From Anoplopoma fimbria (lineage: Eukaryota > Chordata > Actinopteri > Perciformes > Anoplopomatidae): a stretch of 64,000 bases of DNA. The position numbers and the translations under genes are program-made. The DNA is taken from contig NC_072465.1 of the NCBI RefSeq assembly GCF_027596085.1, positions 13,568,857 through 13,632,856 on the forward strand, written 5' to 3'. This document shows positions 1-12,237 of this stretch, piece by piece. Position 1 is the stretch's first letter. The number at the start of each line of letters is the position of its first letter. Under the pieces are notes generated by a model. That model saw only the letters and a program-made list of their open reading frames with translations, searched no databases and was not told the DNA's origin.

Positions 1-735
1 AACGGGGTTTCATTCTTATCCATATTGTAAACTCACCAAAGTGGTGCCATAAAAAAAACCTGTCACACCTGTTTACTGAAATGGTTTCACAAAATGCCAG
101 TGTTGCACAAAAGCACCTTATAAGTGTCACAATTGGACAGCATTATGCAATCCAACACATAAAGCTTTCAAATGAACCATGTTATATCCGTCACTTTTTT
201 GTGAAAGTTAACAAGCAGAAGAAAAAGCAGACATTGTGTGTGGATAGATTGTGCAGGTCTGTGTGAGTATAATTACATTATGACTAATGATAACTATTGG
301 TCTTTGACAGCTATGTGATATCTCTGACTGTAAACACACACTATAAATCCACCATTGTTAGTTTCCCAACATTTAGCAGACAAATTGATTTGTGTGGTTT
401 ACACACCTCTGTCTGCTTCTTCCAACTGACACTTGCAGACAGTGGTTTCTGGTTTCAGCTTGGCGTAAAACAGGTTTGGCCTGTTGGAAATGACAGGGCA
501 TGATAACATCTAGATGGCTTATCTGTTCTACAAGAACTTTCTTTAGTGTGAATGGCTGCCATCATCCTGTCCTATAGCCTATATGTCTGATGGCTCTGGA
601 GCAATGCAGGACCTATTGTGATGTTTGCATACATAAAAACAATTATATTTCTTTGGCTACTGAAGAAGCCATGAAAATGTCATAAAGATAACCTAACCTC
701 ATACTTTAACCTTCTAGTTCCAGGGTCCTTACACT
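1..735. other. Intergenic, nothing recognised
   Basis: Only short open frames without codon-like structure, splice context or recognisable motifs are present. I see no repeat that I can name. Confidence 0.5.
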
Positions 736-1018
736 GGGAGAATAGTGAAGAGCGCGTCCTCCCTCAATTAGAAGATCGGCAGTTCAATCCCTGGCACCGC
801 TAGTCCATGTTGATGTGTCCTTGGGCTGGACACTTAACCCAAAATTGCCTACAGTGTGTGAATGTCAGATAGTGACATAGTAGGCTGTGCCTGCGGTGTG
901 TGAATGGGTATGAATGTTAAATATGTGAACATGTGAGTGGGTGAATGAACATTTGTGTTGAAGCGCTTTGAGTGGTCGGAAGAGTAGAAAAGAGCTACAG
1001 AAGTTCAAGTCCAGTTAC
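736..1018 (+). repeat. tRNA-derived SINE, family B (diverged)
   Basis: The head (agagcgcgtcctccctcaat ... gttcaatccc) resembles a tRNA with A- and B-box-like blocks. The 3' part carries 'gagtggtcggaagagtagaaa', which recurs at 10.4-10.7 kb and, inverted, at 56.1-56.3 and 62.7-62.9 kb. Four copies in one window point to a dispersed SINE. This copy is the most diverged. Confidence 0.7.
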
Positions 1019-1637
1019 CATTTACATACAGCAAGATATTCATCTTCTCCATGTAACATGAGGAGGACCTCTCACAACCTTTAAATTGGTGCTAAGATAA
1101 ACTGGAAACTTTTTAAGCCTGAACACCATGAAGAGGAGACAGGTGACTTGAAATTTGACATTACACCTTATTTTAAGGCACAATCAAGCAACCATTAACA
1201 CTACCTTCAATCATCATTTTGGCCAGGGTTAAATTACTACGCATTATGTTGAGATAACACAACTAGCCAAACTAAGCAATGTTTGTCTTGACAGGGCCAG
1301 ACTCCAATGGATTCCAGCTGAAGTCGTTACAACATCCACCAGAAACACATCATTGATACATGTCAATAAAACATTCAACCCTTTAAGTGTGTGTCTTATT
1401 TCCTTAAGCAGTCATTTATACAAAGTGTGCTACAAATACTAGTTATGAAGAGGACTTTCATCACACTTAGTTTAGATTTAGCTACTTTCAATGAAACACC
1501 GTCAGGTAGAACATTATGTAGATGGGGCCTTCCTTACTTTGTGTGTTTGTGTTTGTGAGAGAAAGAAACACACACACAAACACACACAAGAAAACATTTG
1601 AACTGCTGAACTATTTCATTGTACAGTTGAACAGTTA
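1019..1637. other. Intergenic, nothing recognised
   Basis: The stretch is AT-rich. Around 1,540-1,590 a (TG)/(CA) stretch forms a small imperfect inverted repeat. I see no gene. Confidence 0.4.
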
Positions 1638-1855
1638 ATAATAATTAAGCCTTTATTAGTCCCACAATGGGGAAATTATTTCTCTGCATTTAGCCCATCC
1701 CGGAGGAGCAGTGGGCTGCAACGAAGCGCCCGGGGAGCAACTTGGGGTTAGGTGTCTTGCTCAAGGACACCTCGGCATGTTGCTGGTAGAGGGGTTTGAA
1801 CCACCAACCTTGTGGTTACGGGAGAAGCGCTCTACCTCATGTGCCACAGCCGCCC
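1638..1855 (-). repeat. tRNA-derived SINE, family A (near full length)
   Basis: On the minus strand the element begins gggcggctgtggcacatgag, continues with a tRNA-like B box (ggttcaaacccc) and ends with 'cctttattagtcccacaatg' in complement plus an ATT-type tail. The same sequence recurs at 4.8 kb (fragment), 48.2 kb (internally deleted) and 55.0 kb. tRNA-like head, common body and short A/T tail are the usual SINE architecture. Confidence 0.8.
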
Positions 1856-3149
1856 AGTGTCTATTGCGATAAAAAAAATCCTTCTGAAAAGTAATAAAAT
1901 ATGTAGTTGTCATTAAAGAGTAACTGCACACTTAAACATGTTAAGTGTGCATATTAATATTTACATTTCTTACGAAATGTTATAAAAATCAGTATGTCAT
2001 GGTTGAAGATAGCTGGAAATGGCATCTTCCGCTTTAAATCAGCCAATTATGAGATAAAATCAATTGTTTGTAATAAAATAATTGAAATGAAAAATTGTTA
2101 ATGTGCTCTAATTAGACCCCTCTTCACACCTCTCCCCACAGCATCTATTGTTTTTCTTTTCTGTAACCACTGCGTAGCATTACAATCAAAGCCTGTTTAT
2201 ATTCTCTGTGGACTGGATTCTGGTCTATTAGTTTTAATGACTGACTATCTGGCGATAGAAGTGTGTTTGTGACATGAGTGTGTACATGAAGCATTAAAGT
2301 GCTTTATTTTTTTCATTTAGAGGATGGCTAGACTAGCTAAAGTTAGCTTGCTAATTCCACCATGTTTCCTTGCTACTATTACAGTGGTTACAGAAAATAA
2401 GCAGAACAGGGGGTTGCTACTATTACAGTGGTTACAGAAAATAAGCAGAACAGTGGGTTGGTAGCCGGCTGGGTTTGTGCTATCTGCTGCAAGCAAAGCC
2501 AGAAGGAGAGCAGAAGCGAGATGCTAGGGTTTGAGCCTAGTGAATTTGAGTGGCTAAAGCTATAGGCACAGATCAGCTAATTCATACTTTAGAAATTATG
2601 AACTGACATTGATTACTGACAGTAGACTACCATATATGTCAATGCTGTTACATTCTGTTACAAGTCACCAATCTCAACAGACATTAATATTGCTGAATCT
2701 TTTGGGGACATGGATCAATCCATGATCAGTAGGATCAATTTGGGTAGGGCGTAAATAAACTGTGTGTTTCTGGCAATTACCCACCTTGGTTGGTGCCTTT
2801 TCAAGGTGTTTGACCCCAGCTGTGTGAGTGGAACTGCTCATTTAAAAACAGCAAAACTATGTTGGTGTGTAGAAGGGAAGTGCTGAGAAATAAAGCAAAT
2901 ACAACATAAAAAACTGAATGGTGTCATAATTAGGTGTATGTTTCACTCTAGTATCGAGCACTTCTTGCCAGATTTCCAAGGGAGTCCTCAGGGGTGCTTT
3001 CTCACCCAACCTGTTTGGGTAGTTTGCCTATTTCGTTTGGTTCATTTAGAATTATGTCACTCCAGTTCTGTTGTGAACTATACAACCAGACTCTGTACAC
3101 ATGAAAAGTGGATTTCAGTCTGCTTCCATGTCACAATATGGATATAATT
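1856..3149. other. Intergenic; 44-bp tandem duplication at 2370-2457
   Basis: No gene is recognised. The only structure is a 44-bp unit starting ttgctactattacagtggtt, present twice head to tail (2,370-2,413 and 2,414-2,457) with one mismatch, which implies a recent duplication. Confidence 0.5.
2370..2457. repeat. Two-copy 44-bp tandem repeat
   Basis: Two adjacent units of 44 bp differ at one position near their ends (agggg versus agtggg). There is no coding context. Confidence 0.85.
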
Positions 3150-3478
3150 AATAATTTATTTATTTATTATCCATAACCGCTTATCCTGTTAAGGGTCGCT
3201 GGAGCCGATCCCATCTGTCATTGGGCGAAGGCAGGGTGCACCCAGGACAGGCCGCCAGACTATCGCAGGGCTGACATATATGGACAGAAAACCATTCACG
3301 CTCACATCCACACCTAGGGGCAATTCCGAGTCTTCAATTAACCTAAGCTGCATGTCTTTGGTCTGTGGGAGGAAGCCAGAGAACCAGGAGAGAACCCACG
3401 CTCTCCGAAGAACATGCACAGAGAAGGCCCGTCTAGCCCGGGAATTGACAGTGAGGCGACAGTGTTAGCCACCACACT
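3150..3478 (+). repeat. Dispersed teleost retroposon-like repeat
   Basis: The stretch contains the familiar blocks 'ccgcttatcctgttaagggt', 'caggccgccagactatcgca', 'accattcacgctcacatcca' and 'ctgcatgtctttggtctgtg'. I recognise these from memory as a very common interspersed repeat in fish genomes. The open frames over it are repeat-derived and not genes. Confidence 0.6.
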
Positions 3479-4262
3479 ATATGGATATAACTTGTGTAAT
3501 TGTTTAAGTAACAATATGCCAGATAATTTAGTAACCACAGTTGACATGATCCGTCAGTAAGGGATTTTTTTATTATACACTAGAAAGTGAAAAGGAGTTA
3601 AAAAAGAGTCATGCTGTGTATTTTAGCAATTCCTCTTTAAAAACAACAAAAAAGTAAATCCACACATTTACTTATAACAATAAAATTCATATTTTTCATC
3701 CAGTTTCAAACTGTAACTTAGTATTTATGAAAGGCTCTTGGTCTGCTCTTTGTGAAAATAGAGAAGATAAGAAAGAAACTCAGTAAAGTACGGCATGTCT
3801 TGCTGTCAGTCACTGTAAGTTTGTTTCCCCTTTGGGTCCTGATGGTGCAGGCTGAAAGCCCTAACTGTCCTATCCATATGTGACTGTAGCTGTCAGTCCA
3901 TGTAATTTATGTGTACATCTCTTTGTTTGTTTGAAATAACTCAGTGTGAACACCATATAAACAAGAAATTAAACATAACAATGGACCAATAAGAGTGAAA
4001 GCAAGCCAAGAAACACTGATTCACTCCCTCAAAACCAAAGCCCTCTATAATATGGTTTGTCTCTGACAGAACTGAGAACAACTGCAGTGGGCAGGAATTT
4101 ATTTGATTTTTGATCTTTAATCTTCCATACATTGCTTATCTAACTAAATTGAGAGCCCTCCCAACAGCAACACACCTGATTTAATCATCACTCACTGCCA
4201 TTGTTTAATCTATCCATTAACTAAGCACGGCACTCGTAAAACAAATAGGTACACATGCCTGT

Positions 4263-4263
<1 letters not shown>
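3479..4263. other. Intergenic, nothing recognised
   Basis: The stretch is AT-rich without motifs or repeats that I can name. Confidence 0.4.

Positions 4264-4349
<86 letters not shown>
4264..4349. repeat. (CA)n microsatellite
   Basis: An uninterrupted CA dinucleotide run of about 43 units. It is probably length-polymorphic. Confidence 0.97.
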
Positions 4350-4354
<5 letters not shown>

Positions 4355-4785
4355 TAGTAAGGTGAAAGCAACTGTGATCTCCTCCTACTAGGTCAACATA
4401 CCTGTCTGGTAGGTAGATTTGGCCACGGGCCAGAATGTGTGTGTAGCACGTAGCTTACTGGAAACTTCAAGATCCGTGCCAGAAAAAATACCAGAGGGAA
4501 GGAGGGGTGGATTTTTACTGCTATGATCTCACTGCATTGTCACTGGATAAACACAGAGAGAGTCATTATGCCCTTCCCCACAGTTACTTATTAAACTAAC
4601 CTCTTACACTTTCATTTTGTGCACCACACTTTTCCATCCCACTATTTTGAATTAAACCAAATTGCAGCCATCTACGTCTCATTCTTGTCAGCACTATGTA
4701 CTTAATGCCTACTCAGGGTTGTATAAGTGTCAGCTTTAATGGTCATGAACATACATACATATATAAACATGAAATTTCCCTTCTT

Positions 4786-4905
4786 TAACCCATCCCTGAG
4801 GAGCAGTGGGCTGCCAAAAAGCGCCCGGGGAGCGATTTTGGGATAAGTGTCTTGCTCAAAGTCACCTCAGCATGTGGACTGTAGAGGCCAGGATTCTAAC
4901 CAGCC
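4786..4905 (-). repeat. SINE family A, 3' fragment
   Basis: The sequence 'aacccatccctgaggagcag ... gcgcccggggagcgattttg' aligns with the body of the SINE at 1,638-1,855. The tRNA-like head is missing or unrecognisable. Confidence 0.6.
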
Positions 4906-6109
4906 ATGATTATTAGAGAGGTCAGACACTGATGTTTGATAATAAGGCTGTCAAGATTCTTCAAAAGTTGATGCATGTAACTTAAAGGATCTGGCTTTGT
5001 GCACAGTGAAACAGTGAAACAGAAAAAGGACCAATACAAACTTTAGACACAAAGCTGAAAGCCTAAAATATCATTGGATGCTGTAATATTAAGCTTTCCT
5101 TTCAATGGAAAAAAATGCTTACTGTTATCCTGTCAATAGTTTATGTTGATCTTTACAGCCATGTTTACGCAAGTCTGACGCATCTCTGATTTCCTGTCCT
5201 TTTTTAAGACTTCAATCAATAATCATAGGCCAGAAGTAGAGCCTTGCTGAAGTTTGTTTCTGTTCTGTCGCTCAGCTTTAACTCATTTGTGCATTATTGG
5301 TGCTTGACAGGGAGAGAAGAGGAACATGAGTTAAGTCAACTTTAAAAGCTGCTGTCACAGCACCATATTTAAGCACAAGATCGCCGAAAACCTAGTGAAC
5401 CTAGGCTAATTTTGAACAATGGTATAAAAATCCCAGAGATCCTTCCTGTAGTACAACGATATATCTGTGATCAGGTGACATCAGCCTTTTTGAACTTCTC
5501 CTCTGCCACCTACCTACTCAGTAGAGAGAATGCAAGTTAAAGGCACTTCTGCATTCTATTCACTTTTCAAAACGGGACGTTGCCACCTGGTTAGGCTGTT
5601 TCTTGCAACTGTTAATCACTCTATTAAGAAACAGCCTAACTTGTGAACTTTAATACAACTATATTGGAGCTAGAAATTAACCACTGCATTGCTGTATAAC
5701 AATATGTTACACAGATTGTCAAGCTCTGTCAATATTTATAATATTGGGCCTTACAAAGTGAATTGACTTGAAATAAAAAGTATTTTATTCATCAAGTAGT
5801 GCAATATTTTCATACTCTTGCCTTTTACTTTCTTAATGAAGAAACATAAGGGATGTGATCATACACCAAAAAAAAGGGTGAATGCTAATTTGACATGACA
5901 GAATTCAATTCTCCTTTCAGTCGCATGGATAACAGGAAGGCCGTTGCACATCAGCCTTAAGTGTATTGCCTCTCTTCCTGTTGTCAGTGTAGCTGTTGTC
6001 TAATAGCGTACTTTTGCAGCTCCAGCTTAACTGAGTTAATTGTGTTACTTTTCATTACAAGCGGCTATTTACCTCACTCAACATTAATAGCTCTCTCCCT
6101 CTTTAAGTG
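4906..6109. other. Intergenic; one short perfect inverted repeat
   Basis: No gene is seen. At 5,590-5,604 and 5,626-5,640 a 15-bp perfect inverted repeat (gttaggctgtttctt) encloses a 21-base loop. Confidence 0.5.
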
Positions 6110-6850
6110 GCTTCTTGCTTAATCCAACAGTTGTTTACACGTTGTTCAGTTCTGCTAACATTAGCTACCTTACCTTAGCTTAGCATCTAGCGATGGCTTT
6201 CCTCGGTACCTCTCCTGCTCTCTCTTGGTCGGTGTGTCTCATGTTTAGCCATTCCTCTGCCTCCCTTACTGATAAGGGTACATGTAATAAGTGTAGTTTT
6301 GCTAGGTTGGAGGCGAAGCTTTGTGAGTAAGAAGCACGGCTCCGTACCATGGAAGCTCAGTCGTTAGCTACTGTAGTTAGCCAGCCTCCCCACTGTAGCC
6401 GGGGAGAGCCGACCAGACAGCATCTACCATCTGGCCCCCAGTAACCCCCGAGCAGCAGGGAGGCTAGGTGACTGTCCTAATGAAGCAGAAGCTCATGCTC
6501 GTCACCAACCAATTCAATTTATTTAACTGGTTCTCCCCACTCAGCGACACACCTGCTGAGAGACCAGCTCTGGTTGTCGGCAAGCTCTATTCTGAGAAAC
6601 GTGAAGTTAGCAAAATCAGGGGCCATAGTCACATGCATTCCTGGGGCCAAAGCGGGCGACATTGAATCATATTTAAAACTGCTGGCTAAGGATGAGCATA
6701 AATACAGTAAGATTGTAAGTCACTAAAGTTAATGTGGAATCGGTGTGTACATATGCAAAGACAATGTTGGACTCCATCGTTTTCTCTGGTCCCTTCCCAA
6801 ATCTGACCAGTGATGAAATGTTTATCCGCATGTCCTCATTCTGCCCCTGA
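6110..6850 (+). pseudogene. Degenerate L2 LINE 5' region / ORF1 remnant
   Basis: The translated fragments read TDKGTCNKCSFARLEAKL and later SIL-RNVKLAKSGAIVTCIPG followed by AGDIESYLKLL. They are broken by several stops and frame changes. They correspond to the N-terminal and SGNH/esterase parts of the ORF1 protein of fish L2-type LINEs. The rest of that domain, with the RDGIHPT block, is present in the other L2 copy at 26.8 kb. It is a dead 5' fragment, and nothing suggests expression. Confidence 0.6.
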
Positions 6851-7608
6851 CTCGAGGTTGAACTGGATAGAGTACAGAAACAATGTTGAGCTAATGCTCA
6901 GACTGATAAACATGTCTTTTTTTGTAAAAATAGACACTTTCATTTACGTTTTACACAGCAACTCAACTTTTGGGGAATTGATGTTGTAATATTAGTAAAA
7001 GTAATAGTAATGGTTAACTACCAGTCTGAAGAGTTATCAGCAGTTGTAGTAAGGGAGAGAGGGTTTTAACCAGTGTGCAGAAATGATAACACACGTTTAA
7101 CTGATGTTTTTTTTTTTACTTTTAACATCTTTTATCATTGTAGGTGTTAAATCTGATGACCCGTTGTCCCCTAACTGGGTTCCATCCGTCTCCTCTCACA
7201 CCAGCCACCAAGAAGAAGATAAAATACATCAACATTTTGACAATTCTTTTAACCAAACAATTAATTGATTAATCTAAAAAATAATCGACAATGATGTCAG
7301 TTAGATTTGATTCAGTCGGAGCCTTGGAATATTAAATCATCCATCTTTGCCCACTACATCTGAGTCTTTCTTACCCGAAGGTGTGCATAAGCTACAGGTT
7401 ATGCCCACTTGTTTTTAAAATTCAGGAATGTAAAATGATCGTTTATCTTATTGGCATTGGTTATGAGAAGCAGGTAATTATCAGCTATCATATCTGCTGA
7501 AAATATGCATGTATATATTTCAGAAAGTATGCGTCCTGTGTTGAATAAACCTCTTCATACATATAGAGTGTGCCGTTTTTTTCTGTTATCACTTTTAAGT
7601 TAAACTGT
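6851..7608. other. Intergenic, nothing recognised
   Basis: The stretch is AT-rich and non-coding, with no repeat that I can name. Confidence 0.35.
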
Positions 7609-8075
7609 CTCCTGCATACAGTCGTTGCCTCTACAGCTTTATATTTTATAATGTGTGGCATCAAGCTTTAAACAACTATTGTAAATGTGCCGTCTTTTAC
7701 AGATTCCTGATTTACACTCCGGTCCGTCGTCATTATGCAGGACAGGCTCCCCACAGTAACACCTTGCTTTCAGATGAATTGGTTTTATCATATGTGTTAA
7801 TAAAATAGTGGTCTTAAACACTATTGTACTCTTTCATTCTGGCGACAGTAAAGTGAAGTTTTATCCACAAGATAGACGTAAACATTGCCAAAGTGAAGCT
7901 CTGGTAGGGACGTGGCGGATTTAAGTGACTGAAATACGGCGATGTCCATATATCGCAAGTACCCAAAACATACAGTTTGATCTGATATCTTTGTTTTTCT
8001 TCAGTGAAAAGGTAATTCAAACATTCAGGGATTGAAACTGGAGGAAAATTGACCACGCATCTCTATGGAGAATCC
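7609..8075 (+). repeat. Dispersed repeat, copy 1 (partner at 50.0 kb)
   Basis: From 'tgtctcctgcatacagtcgt' to 'ggaggaaaattgacca' the sequence matches 50,022-50,483 in the same orientation at an estimated 85-90% by eye, with small indels. No coding capacity and no obvious terminal repeats are visible, so the class is unknown. Confidence 0.75.
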
Positions 8076-8439
8076 AGTGTAGAGAATCCGTTCTTTTGCC
8101 CTCCAAGTCGCTGCACCGGTCACGTGACTGAAAACTATGAATAAGTGGATTATTACGTAAAAAAAGTATGTTTGTAATGCATTATACACATGGGAGTTAA
8201 AGGTAACTAGATGGAAACTAAATTCAGGGTACATGGACTAGGACACGCAGTTTAAAAACTTGTTCAGCATGATGAACGATGAATTTATTAATTGTATTTT
8301 GCAAAAATGCAATCACTTTTAAATTGTTGATTACTTAATGTGTTTGATAATGCATTCGCTTTAATAAAAGATTAATATTGTAAGGAAATCTCTTGTCTGA
8401 GTCGTTTTTTATTCTAGCAATTTTCAGGGTTTTTTATTT

Positions 8440-8662
8440 TGAAATGTAACGTTTTAAAATCAGCTTCTAGCAGTGTTTTACTGTAAATATAACATTACAG
8501 TATTAAACTTTTTATGGAGATTACAGTAGGAAAACTTTTATATAAAGTGTACTGTAGTATTTTTATGAGTAATAAACTGTTGTTGGAGATTACAGTTGAT
8601 TGCTGGAAGCTGTAGCTGCCAGTAGTTTACTGTAAATTAACAGGGAAAATTGTTACAGTGTA
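8440..8662. repeat. Short AT-rich MITE-like repeat
   Basis: 'ttttactgtaaatataacat' and 'agtttactgtaaattaacag', together with repeated 'ggagattacagt', give an internally repetitive, partly palindromic stretch of the kind common in teleost MITEs. I could not define its ends. Confidence 0.35.
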
Positions 8663-8667
8663 GACCT

Positions 8668-8760
8668 AACTCTTACCTTGCCTTCCTCTCTAAGATCCTT
8701 CAGAAAGCAGTTGCAAATCATTTGTGTGACTTTCTACATCAGAATACAACAGACCATGCA
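8668..8760 (+). pseudogene. L2 LINE reverse transcriptase fragment
   Basis: The sequence encodes SKILQKAVANHLCDFLHQN, matching the RT segment SKILEKAVANQLCDFMHNN of the L2 copy at about 28.58 kb. Only about 90 bases survive. Confidence 0.75.
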
Positions 8761-10423
8761 TTTCTTTGCATAAAGGACCTCCAGCAAGCCTCCTCAATCC
8801 TCGAGCGGAATTTTTTAAAGTATTTCAAGATGGAGCGCTGAGATCTATTTTTGGGACACGAGCTGGATGATTGAGGAGGAAGGAATCCAGTAGACACATT
8901 TGGAAATGAAAAGACCCAGACAACAAGGGAACAAAGGAGAAAACTGGAAAACAGTTTGACAAAACTAATTTTCTAAGATAGTATAGGTATAGTAGCAAGA
9001 CTCAATTTATGCTGCTCAGTATTTTGGTGCTCCTTTAGTGGTGAATTTCCTGACCATTTTTCAATTCATCAGATTGCTTCAAACAAAACCTGGAGCCGCC
9101 TTTGCCCATGTGATAACTCAGATGTGTCTTTGATGGTCATTCTAACAGCTTCCAGCTTAAGTAGATAGAACACTCATAAAGTTAAATGCAACTTTTACTG
9201 TTAGCTGTAAAAAAACAAGCAGTAAATACTTACTGGCATGAGCCTGAGATAGTAGACGTCATAGCCAGGGAGTGGTTTCTGTAACAACATACATTAACTT
9301 GGTTGAGTAAACTGTAGGGAGGAGGAATGGTTACATGCAAGAACATTTGGTGGGACACGTCATGATATATAGCAAGGTAATCTAAAGGGCCAAAAATGCT
9401 AATTTTAAAGGGGCATTTACCATAATATGTCTGCAAGGGCTGATAGGCTTGTTTATCAGTTAAATCTACAGTATATGTCAGTGAACTTGTGTGACTAAAA
9501 TAAACAACTAACAAATAAAATGAAGATTAATTTACCCCATGCTGCTTCATTGTTAAAAGGTGATTCTATCATAAATATTTAAATCTAGATGTGTTCAATG
9601 CAAATGATAAGGTATTATATTGCTAACCTGAAACTTCCCGTTATTGCTCTTGGCCAAAACATTTAAAATATGTTATTTTGTCTTTTCTAAAGGTTAACAA
9701 AAACAATATTTTGTGATAAGCCTCCTCAAGGCTGCTTAATTCAAAATCAGAGCATTGATTAAGCCTCAAACAACTAACTGTAATGTAAAGATATTGTGGA
9801 GTAATGGCTACCTGTGAAGTTCATGGGTTACAGCCTTTGGAATGTACTCAGGTCTCCCTTGAAAATTAGATCTCAATTGCAAGGGGACTTACCTGACCAA
9901 ATAAAGGTTAGAACTGATTAAAAAAGGTTTAAAATAAAAAATACAACTTCTCAATAAAAGTGGGACAGTATCTCCAGACAGAGGCTATTGCTTAGGGCCC
10001 CTTGACTCTGACCTTTGCCCGGTAGACCTGTTAAGTAATCTCCAAGACAACAGCATATGAATCCCTACACCATCGTCAGATTTTTTTTAGATCTTTATCA
10101 AAGATGTGAGTTGACACAAGTGAGTGCTGAATTAAGTATCATCATCAGACAATAATTTTTTTTCTCCAAGACAGAAATTTCCAATCATTACACAATTATG
10201 TTTCTTACAAACTTCTAATACACTTCAAAAGCAACTGTCTAGTTACCTAAACACAATGAAACCTATTTTGAGAACACAAAAAGTGAGTCAAATGTCAATT
10301 TACTGGATCTGAACAATGGTTGCATCCCAGCTCACCCTTTAGCTGGCACACTGACATCTCAACAGACACCACTTTAACTAACTCACACAACTGAGTAATT
10401 GCACTCAAAAGCTGGGAGAACTG
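8761..10423. other. Intergenic, nothing recognised
   Basis: About 1.7 kb without splice-framed exons, recognisable motifs or repeats. Confidence 0.4.
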
Positions 10424-10698
10424 GGGCGGCGACTGTGGCTCAGTGGAGAGCAGGGTCGTCCTCCGATCAGAGGATTGGCGGTGCGATCCCTGAATCCTCT
10501 GACACTTAACCCCTAATTGATTCCGCAGGCTGTTCCTGCGGTGTATGTATGTGTATGAATGTTAATTAGAGTCCTGATGGGCATCTTAGTAGCCCCTTCC
10601 ATTAGTGTATGAATGGGTGTGAATGGGTGAATGATGATATGTAGTGGTCGGAAGACTAGAAAAGTGCGATACAAGTACTGTCCATAAACCATTCAATT
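10424..10698 (+). repeat. tRNA-derived SINE, family B
   Basis: The head 'ggcggcgactgtggctcagt ... ggcggtgcgatccctg' looks tRNA-like, with A- and B-box blocks. It is followed by the family body (tgttcctgcggtgtatgtat) and the 3' motif 'gtggtcggaagactagaaaa'. It is the same family as 736-1,018 and the minus-strand copies at 56.1 and 62.7 kb. Confidence 0.8.
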
Positions 10699-11790
10699 GC
10701 CGGACTGGACATTGACACTGTGATATACCACTCAGTTCATGACTGTTATGTTGTGTCTGCTCCTGTAATTTTGTGTAATAGTGCAAATATGCTGTAAAAT
10801 ATTGAATGACTAAGCAGCAGCTTAGATTAGAAGGCTATTTGCCATTGATATGTATCAAGTAAGGGTGTATATTTAAACAAAAATAAACAGTTCTAGTGTC
10901 TGGTTGTTTTGGTGTACAGTGTTCTGTAGCGCCTAACTGAGGGGAGAAGTTAGAATAGATGGGAGTTGGGAAACCTTACTTCTAACTTATCTCCTCTTAA
11001 TCACTCTCATTAATCTATAGTATCAACCTCAATTTACAGTAAAGATTTTAGTTTCAACTGGTGTTTCAGAGGGCCAGAAGATAGCTGGAGGGGAGGAAAG
11101 AGACAATTCTCACAGAGGTGACTCCCTGGAGCTCTCAGGCATTCTGGGTGTCCTCCTGTACAACTGTATTCCGGGCAGGCGGGCCAGCAAAGTTTCGGGC
11201 GGGGCAGTGTGGCCCTGCAAACCAAGAGCTGATGCAAAAGGGAGAGCAATGGTTGGCAAGAGCAGAAGATAAATATTTGTTCTTACCTTATACAGGCTAG
11301 AAGGATATACAACATATCAGAAAGAAAGTAATATAACAACATCAACAGCAATACAAATAGGAAAATATAGAAATATGAAATGCAACAATAAATAAAGACT
11401 ATGTATACAAATTAAACAGTGCACGGACACTGTACAACAACCCTGTCATGTAGCATACACTTTAAATTTTCTATTGACACATACCTGTCTAATTTCAATA
11501 CTTCTCGTAATTTGTTCCATTTATTTGGTGCGAAAAAAACAAAAAATTAATTGCAAGCTCAAGATTCATTTGAGCAGTTTCAAGAGCTAAACAATGACCA
11601 ATATATTTGAGTTTTAAAAGAGAGTTGAGGTAGAAGGGTAACTTGCCGTATCCAAAGAGTTGAATTCTCACTCTTTGTTTTAAATGAAAGCTTCTCATGT
11701 AAAGGCCCAGATATTTGTCATCCGTGACACGCTCAATTTGGGCCCCATCCAGGGATCGAATGCTGTATGCTGTATGTCATGCTTCCATTA
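10699..11790. other. Intergenic, nothing recognised
   Basis: A GC-richer patch (11,080-11,240) is open in both directions, but no family is recognised and no splice context supports an exon. Confidence 0.35.
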
Positions 11791-12130
11791 CCTACATTTC
11801 TAAAGGTGCTATTGACATGAAATTTTCACCAGATGTCGGCAACAACCCAAGTAATCCATACATACAAAGAACCAAAAAAATAAGTTCAGGAATTAAGTTA
11901 TGTGTAATTAAATGGAATGACACAGGGAAAAAGTATTGAACACGCTTACTGAAAGTTATTTAATACTTCGTACAAAAGCCTTTGTTGGTAATAGCTTCAA
12001 GACGCCTCCTGTATGGAGAAACTAGTCGCATGCATTGCTCAGGTGTGATTTTGGCCCATTCTTCCACACAAACAGTCTTCAAATCTTGAAGGTTCCGTGG
12101 GCCTCTTCTATGAAGCCTGTGAAGCTGATT
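11791..12130 (-). repeat. Dispersed fish repeat (probably Tc1/mariner-type), fragment
   Basis: The blocks 'attgacatgaaattttcacc', 'gtaatccatacatacaaaga', 'acacagggaaaaagtattga' and 'cgcctcctgtatggagaaac' are, from memory, a very abundant fish repeat usually filed with Tc1-like elements. The copy breaks off at 12,130, so family membership rests on recall and not on visible termini. Confidence 0.5.
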
Positions 12131-12237
12131 AACTGGTCTATTGTAAAGTAATAGTAATGGTTTACTCTTAATGTTTGGAATTTTGATTATGAATCAACAT
12201 TTCAAAATAAGGGCTAACAAGTTATATTAGTGTATAG

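Noticed and set aside
1638..1855. Functional tRNA genes in the SINE heads (also 10.4, 55.0, 56.3 and 62.9 kb)
   Set aside because: The heads continue into SINE bodies, are repeated in the same form, and do not fold into full cloverleafs by eye.
5590..5640. Possible microRNA hairpin
   Set aside because: The stem is only 15 bp with a 21-base loop, shorter than a normal pre-miRNA, and I recognise no mature sequence.
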